Shown here: piece after piece, positions 19,433 through 27,096 of the stretch | Layout: each line of letters begins with the position of its first letter | Position numbering within the stretch: position 1 is the first letter of the stretch | Source of the DNA: Lachnospiraceae bacterium | Lineage (GTDB): Bacteria; Bacillota; Clostridia; Lachnospirales; Lachnospiraceae | Assembly: GCA_017395635.1 (NCBI GenBank) | Contig: JAFQOE010000013.1 | Coordinates: 1 to 42,196 of the forward strand | Direction: 5' to 3' | Length of the DNA stretch: 42,196 bases | The notes under the pieces: model-generated | The model's database searches: none | The model's input: only the letters and a program-made list of their open reading frames with translations | What the model was told of the DNA's origin: nothing | Position numbers and translations under genes: made by a program

Positions 19433-19829
19433 TCAATATCCGCAAAAAAATTTTAGTTTTTTTCGTTTCAAGCCCGCAAAAATCTGTCAATTCATTTAGT
19501 TTTAATTGCATTTTTCGACATCTGATTTGTCAATTCATTTTATAAACAAGTTTTTTTTCGTCATTTTAGACAGAACAAATTTTCGATTTTTCTACTAATG
19601 TTATCCACCTTTTCCACTTCATTTTATGTGGATAATGTGGATAACTTTGTTAGTAACTCCTATTTTAAAGCTTTTTTCCAAAAAAGCAATGTGCAAAACC
19701 TAGTTTCACACATAATTTACATAATCCGTGAAACAATTTCATCTCTGTATAAACGATTTTTTTTGTGCACTTTTACAAAATCATCCCCTAAGTTCGAAAA
19801 AGAAATATTGTGAAAATTCAAAAAGTAAA
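19433..19829. other. AT-rich gene-free region with DnaA-box cluster
   Basis: No convincing gene is present in about 400 bases. The notable content is the DnaA-box group at 19601-19644; the rest is A/T tracts without strong hairpins. It lies between the hpf promoter and a strong terminator at 19830. No dnaA, dnaN or rpmH is nearby, and genes on both sides point the same way, so a replication origin is not favoured. Confidence 0.6.
19601..19644. promoter_or_regulatory. Cluster of DnaA boxes (two perfect, one near-perfect)
   Basis: TGTGGATAA occurs twice head-to-tail with no spacing at 19627-19635 and 19636-19644. It is the exact complement of the DnaA box TTATCCACA. In the opposite orientation TTATCCACC (19601-19609) has one mismatch. 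Candidate DnaA-ATP binding or titration site. Confidence 0.6.
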
Positions 19830-19877
19830 AGAAAAATGTGTGGCAACTCAAGATATAGCATTGCCACACATTTTTCT
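19830..19877 (-). terminator. Strong bidirectional terminator-like hairpin
   Basis: A perfect 17-bp stem, AGAAAAATGTGTGGCAA (19830-19846) with TTGCCACACATTTTTCT (19861-19877), around a 14-base loop. On the minus strand it ends in a T-rich tail (TTTTTCTTTTACTTTTTG). It lies 82 bases after the CarD-like gene and probably ends that transcript. Confidence 0.85.
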
Positions 19878-19958
19878 CCACCTATTATTATATTGAAATT
19901 ATAACCCTCTATGTCCAAATGATGTTTGTACATAATCTTTATTTTCCCACTTACAAAA

Positions 19959-20246
19959 TCATCTATTCTTATGAGTCAAAACATATTGAATCTCGCTTTT
20001 TTGCTTTTCCGTTAATTGTGATTGCTCACCATTTAAAAGCTCCTCTGCTTCTTTCACCGAAATCAAAGGTCTCAATTGTACTTGATGATTATCAACAGGA
20101 ATGTACGAAACTTTCTTCTTGTCTTCCACAGAACGCAATCCGTAATACAAAACTTGCTCTCCATTCTTAGCGGAAAGTTTTGTCAATTCTGCAACCTGAC
20201 AAACACCTAATGATTCACTAAATATGATCTCTTTCTTTTCAAACAC
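19959..20246 (-). CDS. Small CarD-like (RNA polymerase interacting domain) protein
   Basis: A 95-aa protein whose residues 1-70 match the Tudor-like RID fold of CarD/CdnL/TRCF proteins (MFEKKEIIFSESLGVCQV, YYGLRSVEDKK, SYIPVDN). The RID domain binds the RNA polymerase beta subunit. The usual C-terminal DNA-binding domain of CarD (total about 160 aa) is absent; only a short helical tail (EAEELLNGEQ) follows. It may regulate promoters through polymerase alone. The GTG at 20246 has AGGAG six bases upstream, whereas the GTG at 20255 overlaps that site. A TTGCCA-17-TATGAT promoter precedes it and a strong terminator follows. Confidence 0.75.
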   Translation of the reverse strand: MFEKKEIIFSESLGVCQVAELTKLSAKNGEQVLYYGLRSVEDKKKVSYIPVDNHQVQLRPLISVKEAEELLNGEQSQLTEKQKSEIQYVLTHKNR

Positions 20247-20304
20247 ACTCTCCACTCCTCTCTAAGACAGCGTCGTTCTCTTATATCTCTTCCTTGTAAT
20301 ACAA

Positions 20305-20333
20305 ATCATACCATATTTTGCAATTCGTGGCAA
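20305..20333 (-). promoter_or_regulatory. Promoter for the CarD-like gene
   Basis: On the minus strand TTGCCA (20328-20333) and TATGAT (20305-20310) are 17 bases apart. It overlaps the space just after the polysaccharide deacetylase stop, so the CarD-like gene is probably transcribed on its own. Confidence 0.6.
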
Positions 20334-20340
20334 ACAGTCA

Positions 20341-21258
20341 CTATTTAACCCCGCCATAGGCTTTGTGTAATTCTAACTCTTTTCCTTTATATTCTGTCAT
20401 CTTTCCGACCGAAACCACTTGAAATCCCATTTCTTTCAACCTCGGAACAAGAAGTTCCACTGCTTCTGCAGTAGACTCATATATATCATGCATTAAAATA
20501 ATATCTCCATCGTCAATATTGGTTATAATATTCTCCACAATTGTTTGTGCATTACGACTATCCCAGTCTTCCGTATCTAAATCCCAAAGCACCACCGGCT
20601 GTTGTAATTGATTGAGCACCTCATCATTATAAGCACCATACGGTGGTCTAATAACTGTTGTAATCTCTCCGGTTGATTTTTTCACGATACGATTAACTTT
20701 ATCAATTTCTTCTTCCACTTCTGCCGAATCAATATCCGTCAAATTTGCATGACTATAGGTGTGGTTCCCTATTTCATTTCCTGATAATACAATTTTTTGT
20801 AAAATATCCGGATATTTCTCTGCATTTGTTCCAACCACAAAAAATGTAGCATGCGAATAGTTTTCTGTCAACACCGTCAAAATACGATTCGTATATTCCG
20901 GATTGGGTCCATCATCAAAAGTCAATGCTACCATAGGTGCATTCACATCTACTTCTTCCGGGTTACTTGCACCAAAAGCATTATATCGATAATATGTTAA
21001 AAATGAACCATATTGCCCACTCTTGTCACCATCTGCATATTCAACAGATTTGTTAATAATATCCTTGTTAATCAAATTGTAATACCATCCCCGAAAACTG
21101 TTCGCTTGTGATATCTCTGCTAAAAGAATACAGAGCAACGATGTTCCAATTACAAAGCTGGTATATAGTTTTCTCTGCTCTACAAATGTATCTGCAAAAA
21201 AACACCCATAACTCTTTACAATTCTTTTCCCTTCATCTAATAAATTCTGTATATCCAT
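20341..21258 (-). CDS. Membrane-anchored polysaccharide deacetylase (NodB domain)
   Basis: Removes N- or O-acetyl groups from cell-wall polysaccharide such as peptidoglycan. It is 305 aa: a cytoplasmic start, a signal anchor at about 31-50 (LYTSFVIGTSLLCILLAEIS), then an extracytoplasmic linker and a NodB domain. Motifs are TFDDGPN (metal aspartates), NHTYSH (metal histidines), RPPYG, and LMHD near the C-terminus, so catalysis looks intact. The ATG at 21258 is preceded by GGAAGGAAA. Upstream is 295 bases of AT-rich DNA with no gene and no clear terminator. Confidence 0.9.
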   Translation of the reverse strand: MDIQNLLDEGKRIVKSYGCFFADTFVEQRKLYTSFVIGTSLLCILLAEISQANSFRGWYYNLINKDIINKSVEYADGDKSGQYGSFLTYYRYNAFGASNPEEVDVNAPMVALTFDDGPNPEYTNRILTVLTENYSHATFFVVGTNAEKYPDILQKIVLSGNEIGNHTYSHANLTDIDSAEVEEEIDKVNRIVKKSTGEITTVIRPPYGAYNDEVLNQLQQPVVLWDLDTEDWDSRNAQTIVENIITNIDDGDIILMHDIYESTAEAVELLVPRLKEMGFQVVSVGKMTEYKGKELELHKAYGGVK

Positions 21259-21553
21259 ATCATTTCCTTCCGTATATAAAGCAAAACTTCATCAAACCGG
21301 TATCTATATCTAAGCAAATATTATTTTTCGCAAATTGTTTACACAATCAACTCTCCTTAATTATGTAAACCATCACTTCTGCATTTCTAAGTATAACATA
21401 ATCTTTTTAGAATACTATCTTTTTTTCAAATTTTTTCTTAAAATTTCTTACAAAGTATGAATTCTTTTCCAACGCAATTTCCATGTATGATATTGCCATT
21501 CTATAAATCAGCATAACTATTGAAAATCAATCCAAAACCAAAACTTATAGCAG
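21259..21553. other. AT-rich intergenic region with no gene seen
   Basis: About 295 bases between the deacetylase and the amidase. A short pair GTTTAC/GTAAAC (21338-21369) and a weak TAACTATT/AGTTAC pair (21512-21555) are the only symmetric features. The latter may be a degenerate copy of the hairpin repeat. No convincing ORF is present. Confidence 0.4.
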
Positions 21554-22351
21554 TTACAAATTGACAATCAATGTTTCATAACCTTTTCGCTTCAATTCAC
21601 GTTCTAATTCTCTTGCATCATCCAAATCATCCTCTCTTCCCACCACAACTGCATAATATCCATTCCATTCAATTATTTGTGCATAATACCCCTGCTCCAT
21701 CATTTCCTCCAATTGATATTCTGCATTCTCAAAGCGGCGGAACAAACCTACCTGTACTCCAAACATTCTATTTCTCATTCTTTTCCCTGAATTTCCATCT
21801 TTCTTGGTTTGATCAGAGGATACACCCACTGTATTTTCAATTCCTGTTGTAATTGCCTGCACCATAGCATCAAATTTCTGGTCAAAAATCCGGTTATCTT
21901 CATCCGAATTAATAAAACCCGCTTCTATTAAAATTGCCGGCATAGATGTTCTCCTTAACACCGCAAGATCCTTTCTTTCTTCCACATTGATCTTATTAAA
22001 TCCCACCTGCTCTAACTCATCATTTATATTACGCGCCAGTGCCGCAGAAACGCCCGCATCATTATATACTAATGTCTGGACACCACTGTATTGATTCGGA
22101 ATCGTACTGGAATTTCGATGTATTGATACAAAATAGTCACCACCACTCTGATTAGCGAGTGTTGCTTTATCAATTGGTTTTTGATAAACATCTGTCGTTC
22201 TTGTATACACTATCGGAAAGCCAGCTTGTTCCAAACGCTGTCCTACTGCTAAAGCAAGACGTAATGTATCATCCTTTTCTCGTCTTCCATCATAAGAGGC
22301 ACCCGCATCAAACCCACCATGTCCTGCATCTATTATAATTGTTGGTTGCAT
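21554..22351 (-). CDS. N-acetylmuramoyl-L-alanine amidase with SPOR domain, CwlC-like
   Basis: Cleaves the bond between muramic acid and stem peptide. It is 265 aa with no signal peptide. The amidase_3 domain (1-180) has zinc ligands DAGHGG (H11), E25 and H78 (VSIHRN) and catalytic E143 (ILIEAGF). A C-terminal SPOR domain (about 195-265, FGVQVGLFRRFENAEY) binds glycan. This architecture, length and lack of signal resemble B. subtilis CwlC, a mother-cell lytic amidase of late sporulation. A spore-release role is an inference. The start at 22351 has GGGAA about nine bases before it. Confidence 0.9.
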   Translation of the reverse strand: MQPTIIIDAGHGGFDAGASYDGRREKDDTLRLALAVGQRLEQAGFPIVYTRTTDVYQKPIDKATLANQSGGDYFVSIHRNSSTIPNQYSGVQTLVYNDAGVSAALARNINDELEQVGFNKINVEERKDLAVLRRTSMPAILIEAGFINSDEDNRIFDQKFDAMVQAITTGIENTVGVSSDQTKKDGNSGKRMRNRMFGVQVGLFRRFENAEYQLEEMMEQGYYAQIIEWNGYYAVVVGREDDLDDARELERELKRKGYETLIVNL

Positions 22352-22514
22352 AACTCATTTCCCACATTATTTATTTTATACATTATATTCCGTATTCATT
22401 ATTTGTTTCTTGTTTTTTATATATTTTTCAGATACACTATTTTCATGCAACTTCTATGAACAAAAATATCTTTTTAGTACAGTGAAGCAAACATTGCACC
22501 ACTTAATAAATTAT

Positions 22515-22560
22515 TAACTTTTCAGAGTCCGATTCAAAAATGCTTTGCTCTGAATAGTTA
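22515..22560. repeat. Dispersed hairpin repeat, copy B
   Basis: Arms TAACTTTTCAGAG (22515-22527) and CTCTGAATAGTTA (22548-22560) pair at 12 of 13 positions around a 20-base loop. It is the closest copy to 6367-6412. It lies just upstream of the TIR gene, and its right arm contains the -35 region of the candidate promoter. Confidence 0.65.
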
Positions 22561-22573
22561 CACAAATTATAAA
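22545..22573 (+). promoter_or_regulatory. Candidate promoter of the TIR gene, overlapping repeat B
   Basis: TTGCTC (22545-22550) and TATAAA (22568-22573) are 17 bases apart. The -35 lies within the right arm of the repeat B hairpin. This is a moderate-strength match only, 28 bases before the gene start. Confidence 0.4.
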
Positions 22574-22601
22574 TATAGAGAAATCTGAGGAGTAAATACA
22601 C

Positions 22602-25547
22602 ATGAATTTAGAAAATGTAAAGTATGATGCCTTCATAAGTTACCGACATTGTGAACTCGACAAATTTGTAGCAGAGAACCTGCATAAGCAACTAGAAGCC
22701 TTTAAAATACCTAAAAGTCTAATCAACGCCGGTAAAACAAACGGTAAAACAAAAATAGAACGTGTTTTTCGTGACCAAGAGGAACTACCTCTTACCAGTA
22801 ATTTGGCGGACCCTATTACAAAAGCATTACAAGGCTCTAATTACCTAATTGTAATCTGCTCCCCAAGACTCCTTGAATCAAAATGGTGTCTTAAAGAAAT
22901 TGATACCTTCATCTCCATGCATGGAAGAGAACGTATTCTCGCTGTATTAATCGAAGGCGAGCCTGACGATTCTTTTCCAGAAATCCTACGATTCTACGAG
23001 CAAGAAACCATAGACGAATTCGGAAATACCCGCATCGAGAGAGTCGAAATTGAACCATTAGCAGCTGATGTTCGAGGCAAAAATAAGACAGAAATACTAA
23101 AACAAATCAAAAGCGAGATGATGCGTCTCATTGCACCAATGCTCAACTGCAATTATGATGATTTAAAAATGAGACACAAAGAAGCACGACAGAAAAAAAT
23201 TCTTCGTATCTCTTTTGCAATCAGTCTTGTATGTTTAATCTTTACAGCTATTAGCACTACAATGGCATTAACGATTCACAAACAAGCAAATACAATAGAA
23301 GCACAATATCAAGCTGCTTTAGAGAACCAAGCCATCAGTTACGCTTCCATCTCTCAGACACTTCTAAAGCAGGAGGACCGTATGGCAGCAACAGCAGTCG
23401 CACGAATGGTCTTGCCAGACTCATTAGATAACCAAAAAGATAAAGCTTATACCGCCGCTGCTGAATTTGCTTTATCAGACAGTCTTGGTATTTACAACAA
23501 CGGAAAAAACAATTTTCCAGTCAAATCATTAGAACAAGCTAGTCCGATTCGTTTTATGATGGTTTCTCCTGATGAAACCAACATAACCACAGTGAATACA
23601 AACGATATTGTTACAATATTTGATGTCGCACGAGCCTCTACTATTACTTCCTTTAAATGTTCATCCAGTGTCTATAATGAATCCGACATCACATATCTCG
23701 GATCCGATAAACTTACATACATATTCGATAACGGTTTTTTTATTTACGACATTCCTACTAAGACAGAAACCTTTTACGAATTGGACTCAATGGCTCTTTA
23801 TATTAATACATCCTCTGACGGAGCATATATCGGAATCTGTACCTTTAATAATTTTATTATTTGTGATCAAAACGGAAAATGCTTGTATTCAAAACCTATT
23901 CCGTCTACACACACAGGGGATAATATCTTTACTTTTAACCCTGAACAATCCCTTTGTGCTTTTGCTTGTCACGCATCAGATACAGGCAACGGAATTTTAT
24001 ACTTAGTCAATTATGCCACCGGCAAAGAAATATACTCTGTAGAATTTGATATCTCTAGTTTTAACAAGTGTATTTTCTACGGAAATCAACTCATTGTTTC
24101 CGGACAGAAAGACACTTCCTCTAGTTATGACTACGCAAACTATTCATCCAATACACATGTATTTTCTTTTCCTTTTGATAACAATACACCCAATTGGGAA
24201 TTTGTACAGAATAATTCTTCTTTTGATGAATTAACAGGCACATTACAATGGGAAAATCAAACCATAGTTTTATCAGGATATAATGAGATTGCATTTATCA
24301 ATGGCAAAAACGGAACCCTAATTCACTCTACTGCACTAAATTCCGAAATAGTAGATATTGCACTATTATCTACGGAAGGTTCCCTTTTAGCTAGTACAGA
24401 ACAGGGAGAAAAAATACTTGTCATGTATGATCCAAACTACAGAGACATTGTTATGGAGGAATTTGATACTAGCAACGGTGAATTTTCCGATTTTTATTAC
24501 TCTAACGAATTTGTTGCCGCTTATCATAAAAACTCAACCACAATTAATATATATCAAAAAACCACCAGCGATAAAGCCGAAAACATTGCAACATTCGATG
24601 ATTATATCAACAACAGCTTTTATTCAGCCAAACAAAACACTTTCCTCGTAACGACGTATGATAACCACTATTTCTTAAAACACGATGATACAGAAAATGT
24701 TATTACAATTGCGCACGACAATTACACAAATGATATATTTTTCATAGGAGATAACGAGGAACAAATTGTATTCGTTAACGAGGATTCTTTAACTTACTAT
24801 GATGCATTCACCGGAGATCGTCTGAAAGAACTCTCCATATCCGATGAATTTATCCAATTCGGATCACTTCCTTCCGCATACATTGACTGTACAAAAGACC
24901 ACGAAACAATTGTTTACACTTCATCTGATAATAAATCCATTTGCCTGTATTCCATCAGTGAAAACATCGCAACCACCGTTCCTTCACCAAAAATTCTACC
25001 TTCTACAGTAGAACGTATAGGTATCAATGAAACCGGAGACAAATATGCCATTGCATGTACAGAAGACAATACTTTATCTGTATTTGATAAGGATAGCCAC
25101 CTAATTGTCGAAACCGAAATTAATGCTGCTTTAGTTAACAACATCATCATTTCCGATACCGCCAATTGTGTAATTGTCTCTTATTTTGACAAAACAGTAA
25201 CATTATATCAATTGTCTGATTTGTCGCCATTGAAAACATTTACCAATATTCGAAATAATATAGAAAGATTAGATATCATCTCTTTCCATAGCGACGATTC
25301 AAACACACCTGCATATGCACTATATGATAAACATGAATGCTATTTATTAGATAAAGATTTAGAACAAATCGCACGCATACACAACTATACTGCATGCAAC
25401 GAAGAATCTAAACTCTTCTATCTTTGCAATGGAAATCAGATTTTTTCGGTACCATATTATAATTATGATATGCTAATAAAAGAAGCCGACAAACTATTAG
25501 AAAACTATGAATTGTCGAACTATCGAAAAAACCAATTAGGTATATAA
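22602..25547 (+). CDS. TIR-domain membrane protein with beta-propeller sensor region
   Basis: A 981-aa protein. Residues 6-150 form a TIR domain: YDAFISYRH (8-16), RVFRDQEELP (54-63), IVICSP (83-88) and SKWCLKEI (93-100). E99 matches the glutamate used by NAD-cleaving TIR domains. A basic linker containing EPLAADVRGK follows, then one membrane helix (about 200-224), a short helical stretch, and about 690 residues of repeated beta-strand blocks resembling WD40 propeller blades. The propeller would be outside the membrane and the TIR inside. SD GAGGAG is 9 bases before the ATG. It converges with the RCK-RyR gene across a shared terminator. Ligand and NADase activity are not shown; a scaffold-type TIR is the alternative. 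Confidence 0.85.
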   Translation: MNLENVKYDAFISYRHCELDKFVAENLHKQLEAFKIPKSLINAGKTNGKTKIERVFRDQEELPLTSNLADPITKALQGSNYLIVICSPRLLESKWCLKEIDTFISMHGRERILAVLIEGEPDDSFPEILRFYEQETIDEFGNTRIERVEIEPLAADVRGKNKTEILKQIKSEMMRLIAPMLNCNYDDLKMRHKEARQKKILRISFAISLVCLIFTAISTTMALTIHKQANTIEAQYQAALENQAISYASISQTLLKQEDRMAATAVARMVLPDSLDNQKDKAYTAAAEFALSDSLGIYNNGKNNFPVKSLEQASPIRFMMVSPDETNITTVNTNDIVTIFDVARASTITSFKCSSSVYNESDITYLGSDKLTYIFDNGFFIYDIPTKTETFYELDSMALYINTSSDGAYIGICTFNNFIICDQNGKCLYSKPIPSTHTGDNIFTFNPEQSLCAFACHASDTGNGILYLVNYATGKEIYSVEFDISSFNKCIFYGNQLIVSGQKDTSSSYDYANYSSNTHVFSFPFDNNTPNWEFVQNNSSFDELTGTLQWENQTIVLSGYNEIAFINGKNGTLIHSTALNSEIVDIALLSTEGSLLASTEQGEKILVMYDPNYRDIVMEEFDTSNGEFSDFYYSNEFVAAYHKNSTTINIYQKTTSDKAENIATFDDYINNSFYSAKQNTFLVTTYDNHYFLKHDDTENVITIAHDNYTNDIFFIGDNEEQIVFVNEDSLTYYDAFTGDRLKELSISDEFIQFGSLPSAYIDCTKDHETIVYTSSDNKSICLYSISENIATTVPSPKILPSTVERIGINETGDKYAIACTEDNTLSVFDKDSHLIVETEINAALVNNIIISDTANCVIVSYFDKTVTLYQLSDLSPLKTFTNIRNNIERLDIISFHSDDSNTPAYALYDKHECYLLDKDLEQIARIHNYTACNEESKLFYLCNGNQIFSVPYYNYDMLIKEADKLLENYELSNYRKNQLGI

Positions 25548-25595
25548 TTTACACATAAGCAACACGTCTATTCATATAGTTTTCAACAAAGAAAT

Positions 25596-25624
25596 AAAGG
25601 ATTGGGAAATTCTCCCAATCCTTT
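25596..25624. terminator. Bidirectional terminator shared by convergent TIR and RCK-RyR genes
   Basis: A perfect 12-bp stem, AAAGGATTGGGA (25596-25607) with TCCCAATCCTTT (25613-25624), around a 5-base loop. It lies 49 bases after the TIR stop and 22 bases after the RCK-RyR stop, with A/T-rich tails on both sides, so it can terminate both transcripts. Confidence 0.85.
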
Positions 25625-25645
25625 TACTATGATTTAAATCAATTT

Positions 25646-27082
25646 TTATTTCATTTGTTCTTTCCGATATTCCTCGATAAACTGTTCCACAATCACCTGA
25701 TCTTTGTCAATCTCTTCCTGAGTCAGCTCATTGAACGGAACCAAACATGGATGTGTTCGAAGCATCTTATTCTTTTCTTCTCCAAGCACCCAGTTATTCA
25801 TATAATGATAACGGCACCATCGGATATGCTCTAATTCTGTCAAAATAGCTACCAACTCATTATGCGAAAGTGTATCTCCATAATAATCAATATAGCGTCT
25901 TCTTACCTCATTAAAATCTGCCGAAGAAATATTAGAATAACGAAGAAATGCAGATAAATCCTGCCATTCTATTTTCCAATCCGGATTTGTAACATTCTCG
26001 TTATAAAGATTGTGTGTTTTAATTGCATTCTGATTCAATTTCTCATTAAGAATATAGTCTCTTGTACACAATTCTTCCATAGATGCAAATGGTTTAATAA
26101 CATCTGTTGTTCCAATCAACTCCAACACATCTCTATCGTAAATAGAAGCATACAATTCCACATCCGGTTTCATATTATAATATGCCAAGATATTACTTGC
26201 CACCATCATATTGTCCCTGTCTCTACCACAAAAAACAATTCGATCTGCTTGGGAAATCAATTCCCTTTCTTGATATATAGAAGAGTCATGTGCAATAATC
26301 TGATCCGGAAGCATTTTATCCAACTCTCGATGCCAATCAAAGAAATGATATGTCTCTCCAAAAATATGATATTCTATTTGTTGTTTCGAACTAAATATGT
26401 TACTGAGTAAGCCATACTTTAACACTTCTTGACCTAAATCTTCAAATCCAACAATTAAAATACGATACTTGCCTTTTTCTATCTTCTCGAAAGGAATCGC
26501 TTCTTCTCTCCAAAAAAGACGCGCTGCAATCTCCGTCATCGAAAATACATGGAGACTAGGATTCTTAATACTTAATTGATTCATTTCATTTAAATGAATA
26601 TATACTTGTTTACCTTCCAATTCGTTTTGATGCTTGGTATAAAAATCAATATTCTCCTCATCGGTATCAAACAAAATCACATGTTTGTCAGCATGAATAA
26701 TCACATTGTCCACCGGACGAATCCCTCTATGTGCAAGACTACTTAACAAAAATTCTCTTGTAACAGAATTTCCATACACTACAATATTATTCTTGTTAAA
26801 TTTCTTAAACCAATTCGACAAACGCTTGCCTAATGCTTCAATTACCAATATCACACCACTCGCAGTGGCAAATGGTGCCATCCAACGAGCAACCTCTACA
26901 TATCCATTAATCACATCCGGCAAATCAGCATCCATTCCATACAAGCGACATGCCATATAAGCAGCATCAATTATATTACCACCATTTAGTTTACTAAGTC
27001 CTATTGTTCCTAATATAAATGGCAACACAAATATTGTCAGTTGTAATACTCGAATCAATATCTTTCGTATTTTATTTATCAT
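25646..27082 (-). CDS. Membrane protein with two NAD-type Rossmann modules and a C-terminal RyR domain
   Basis: A 478-aa protein. Two hydrophobic helices lie at about 9-28 and 66-86, then a first Rossmann-like module (NIVVYGNSVTREFLLSSL, about 98-150), a second (YRILIVGFEDLGQEVLKYGL, about 205-330), and a C-terminal segment (416-478: IRWCRYHYMNNW, LRTHPCLVPFNEL) matching the bacterial RyR (ryanodine-receptor-type) domain. The Rossmann parts resemble TrkA_N/RCK NAD-binding regulators of potassium systems. The segment between the helices lacks a potassium selectivity filter, so a channel is not evident. It follows the GGDEF gene by 14 bases. The ATG at 27082 has GGAG eight bases upstream. Confidence 0.75.
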   Translation of the reverse strand: MINKIRKILIRVLQLTIFVLPFILGTIGLSKLNGGNIIDAAYMACRLYGMDADLPDVINGYVEVARWMAPFATASGVILVIEALGKRLSNWFKKFNKNNIVVYGNSVTREFLLSSLAHRGIRPVDNVIIHADKHVILFDTDEENIDFYTKHQNELEGKQVYIHLNEMNQLSIKNPSLHVFSMTEIAARLFWREEAIPFEKIEKGKYRILIVGFEDLGQEVLKYGLLSNIFSSKQQIEYHIFGETYHFFDWHRELDKMLPDQIIAHDSSIYQERELISQADRIVFCGRDRDNMMVASNILAYYNMKPDVELYASIYDRDVLELIGTTDVIKPFASMEELCTRDYILNEKLNQNAIKTHNLYNENVTNPDWKIEWQDLSAFLRYSNISSADFNEVRRRYIDYYGDTLSHNELVAILTELEHIRWCRYHYMNNWVLGEEKNKMLRTHPCLVPFNELTQEEIDKDQVIVEQFIEEYRKEQMK

Positions 27083-27096
27083 TGTTATTACTCCAT

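Noticed and set aside
19320-19511. 63-residue minus-strand reading frame upstream of hpf
   Set aside because: It covers the hpf promoter and has no ribosome binding site or family resemblance; composition looks random.
19433-19829. Chromosomal replication origin
   Set aside because: DnaA boxes are present but dnaA, dnaN and rpmH are not near and flanking genes do not diverge; only a regulatory or titration site is claimed.
22602-25547. Thoeris or CBASS defence system
   Set aside because: No ThsA-like effector, cyclase (CD-NTase) or adjacent defence genes; the TIR here is a membrane sensor type.
25646-27082. Potassium channel
   Set aside because: Two membrane helices and RCK-like modules are present, but no TxGYG-type selectivity filter can be seen between the helices.
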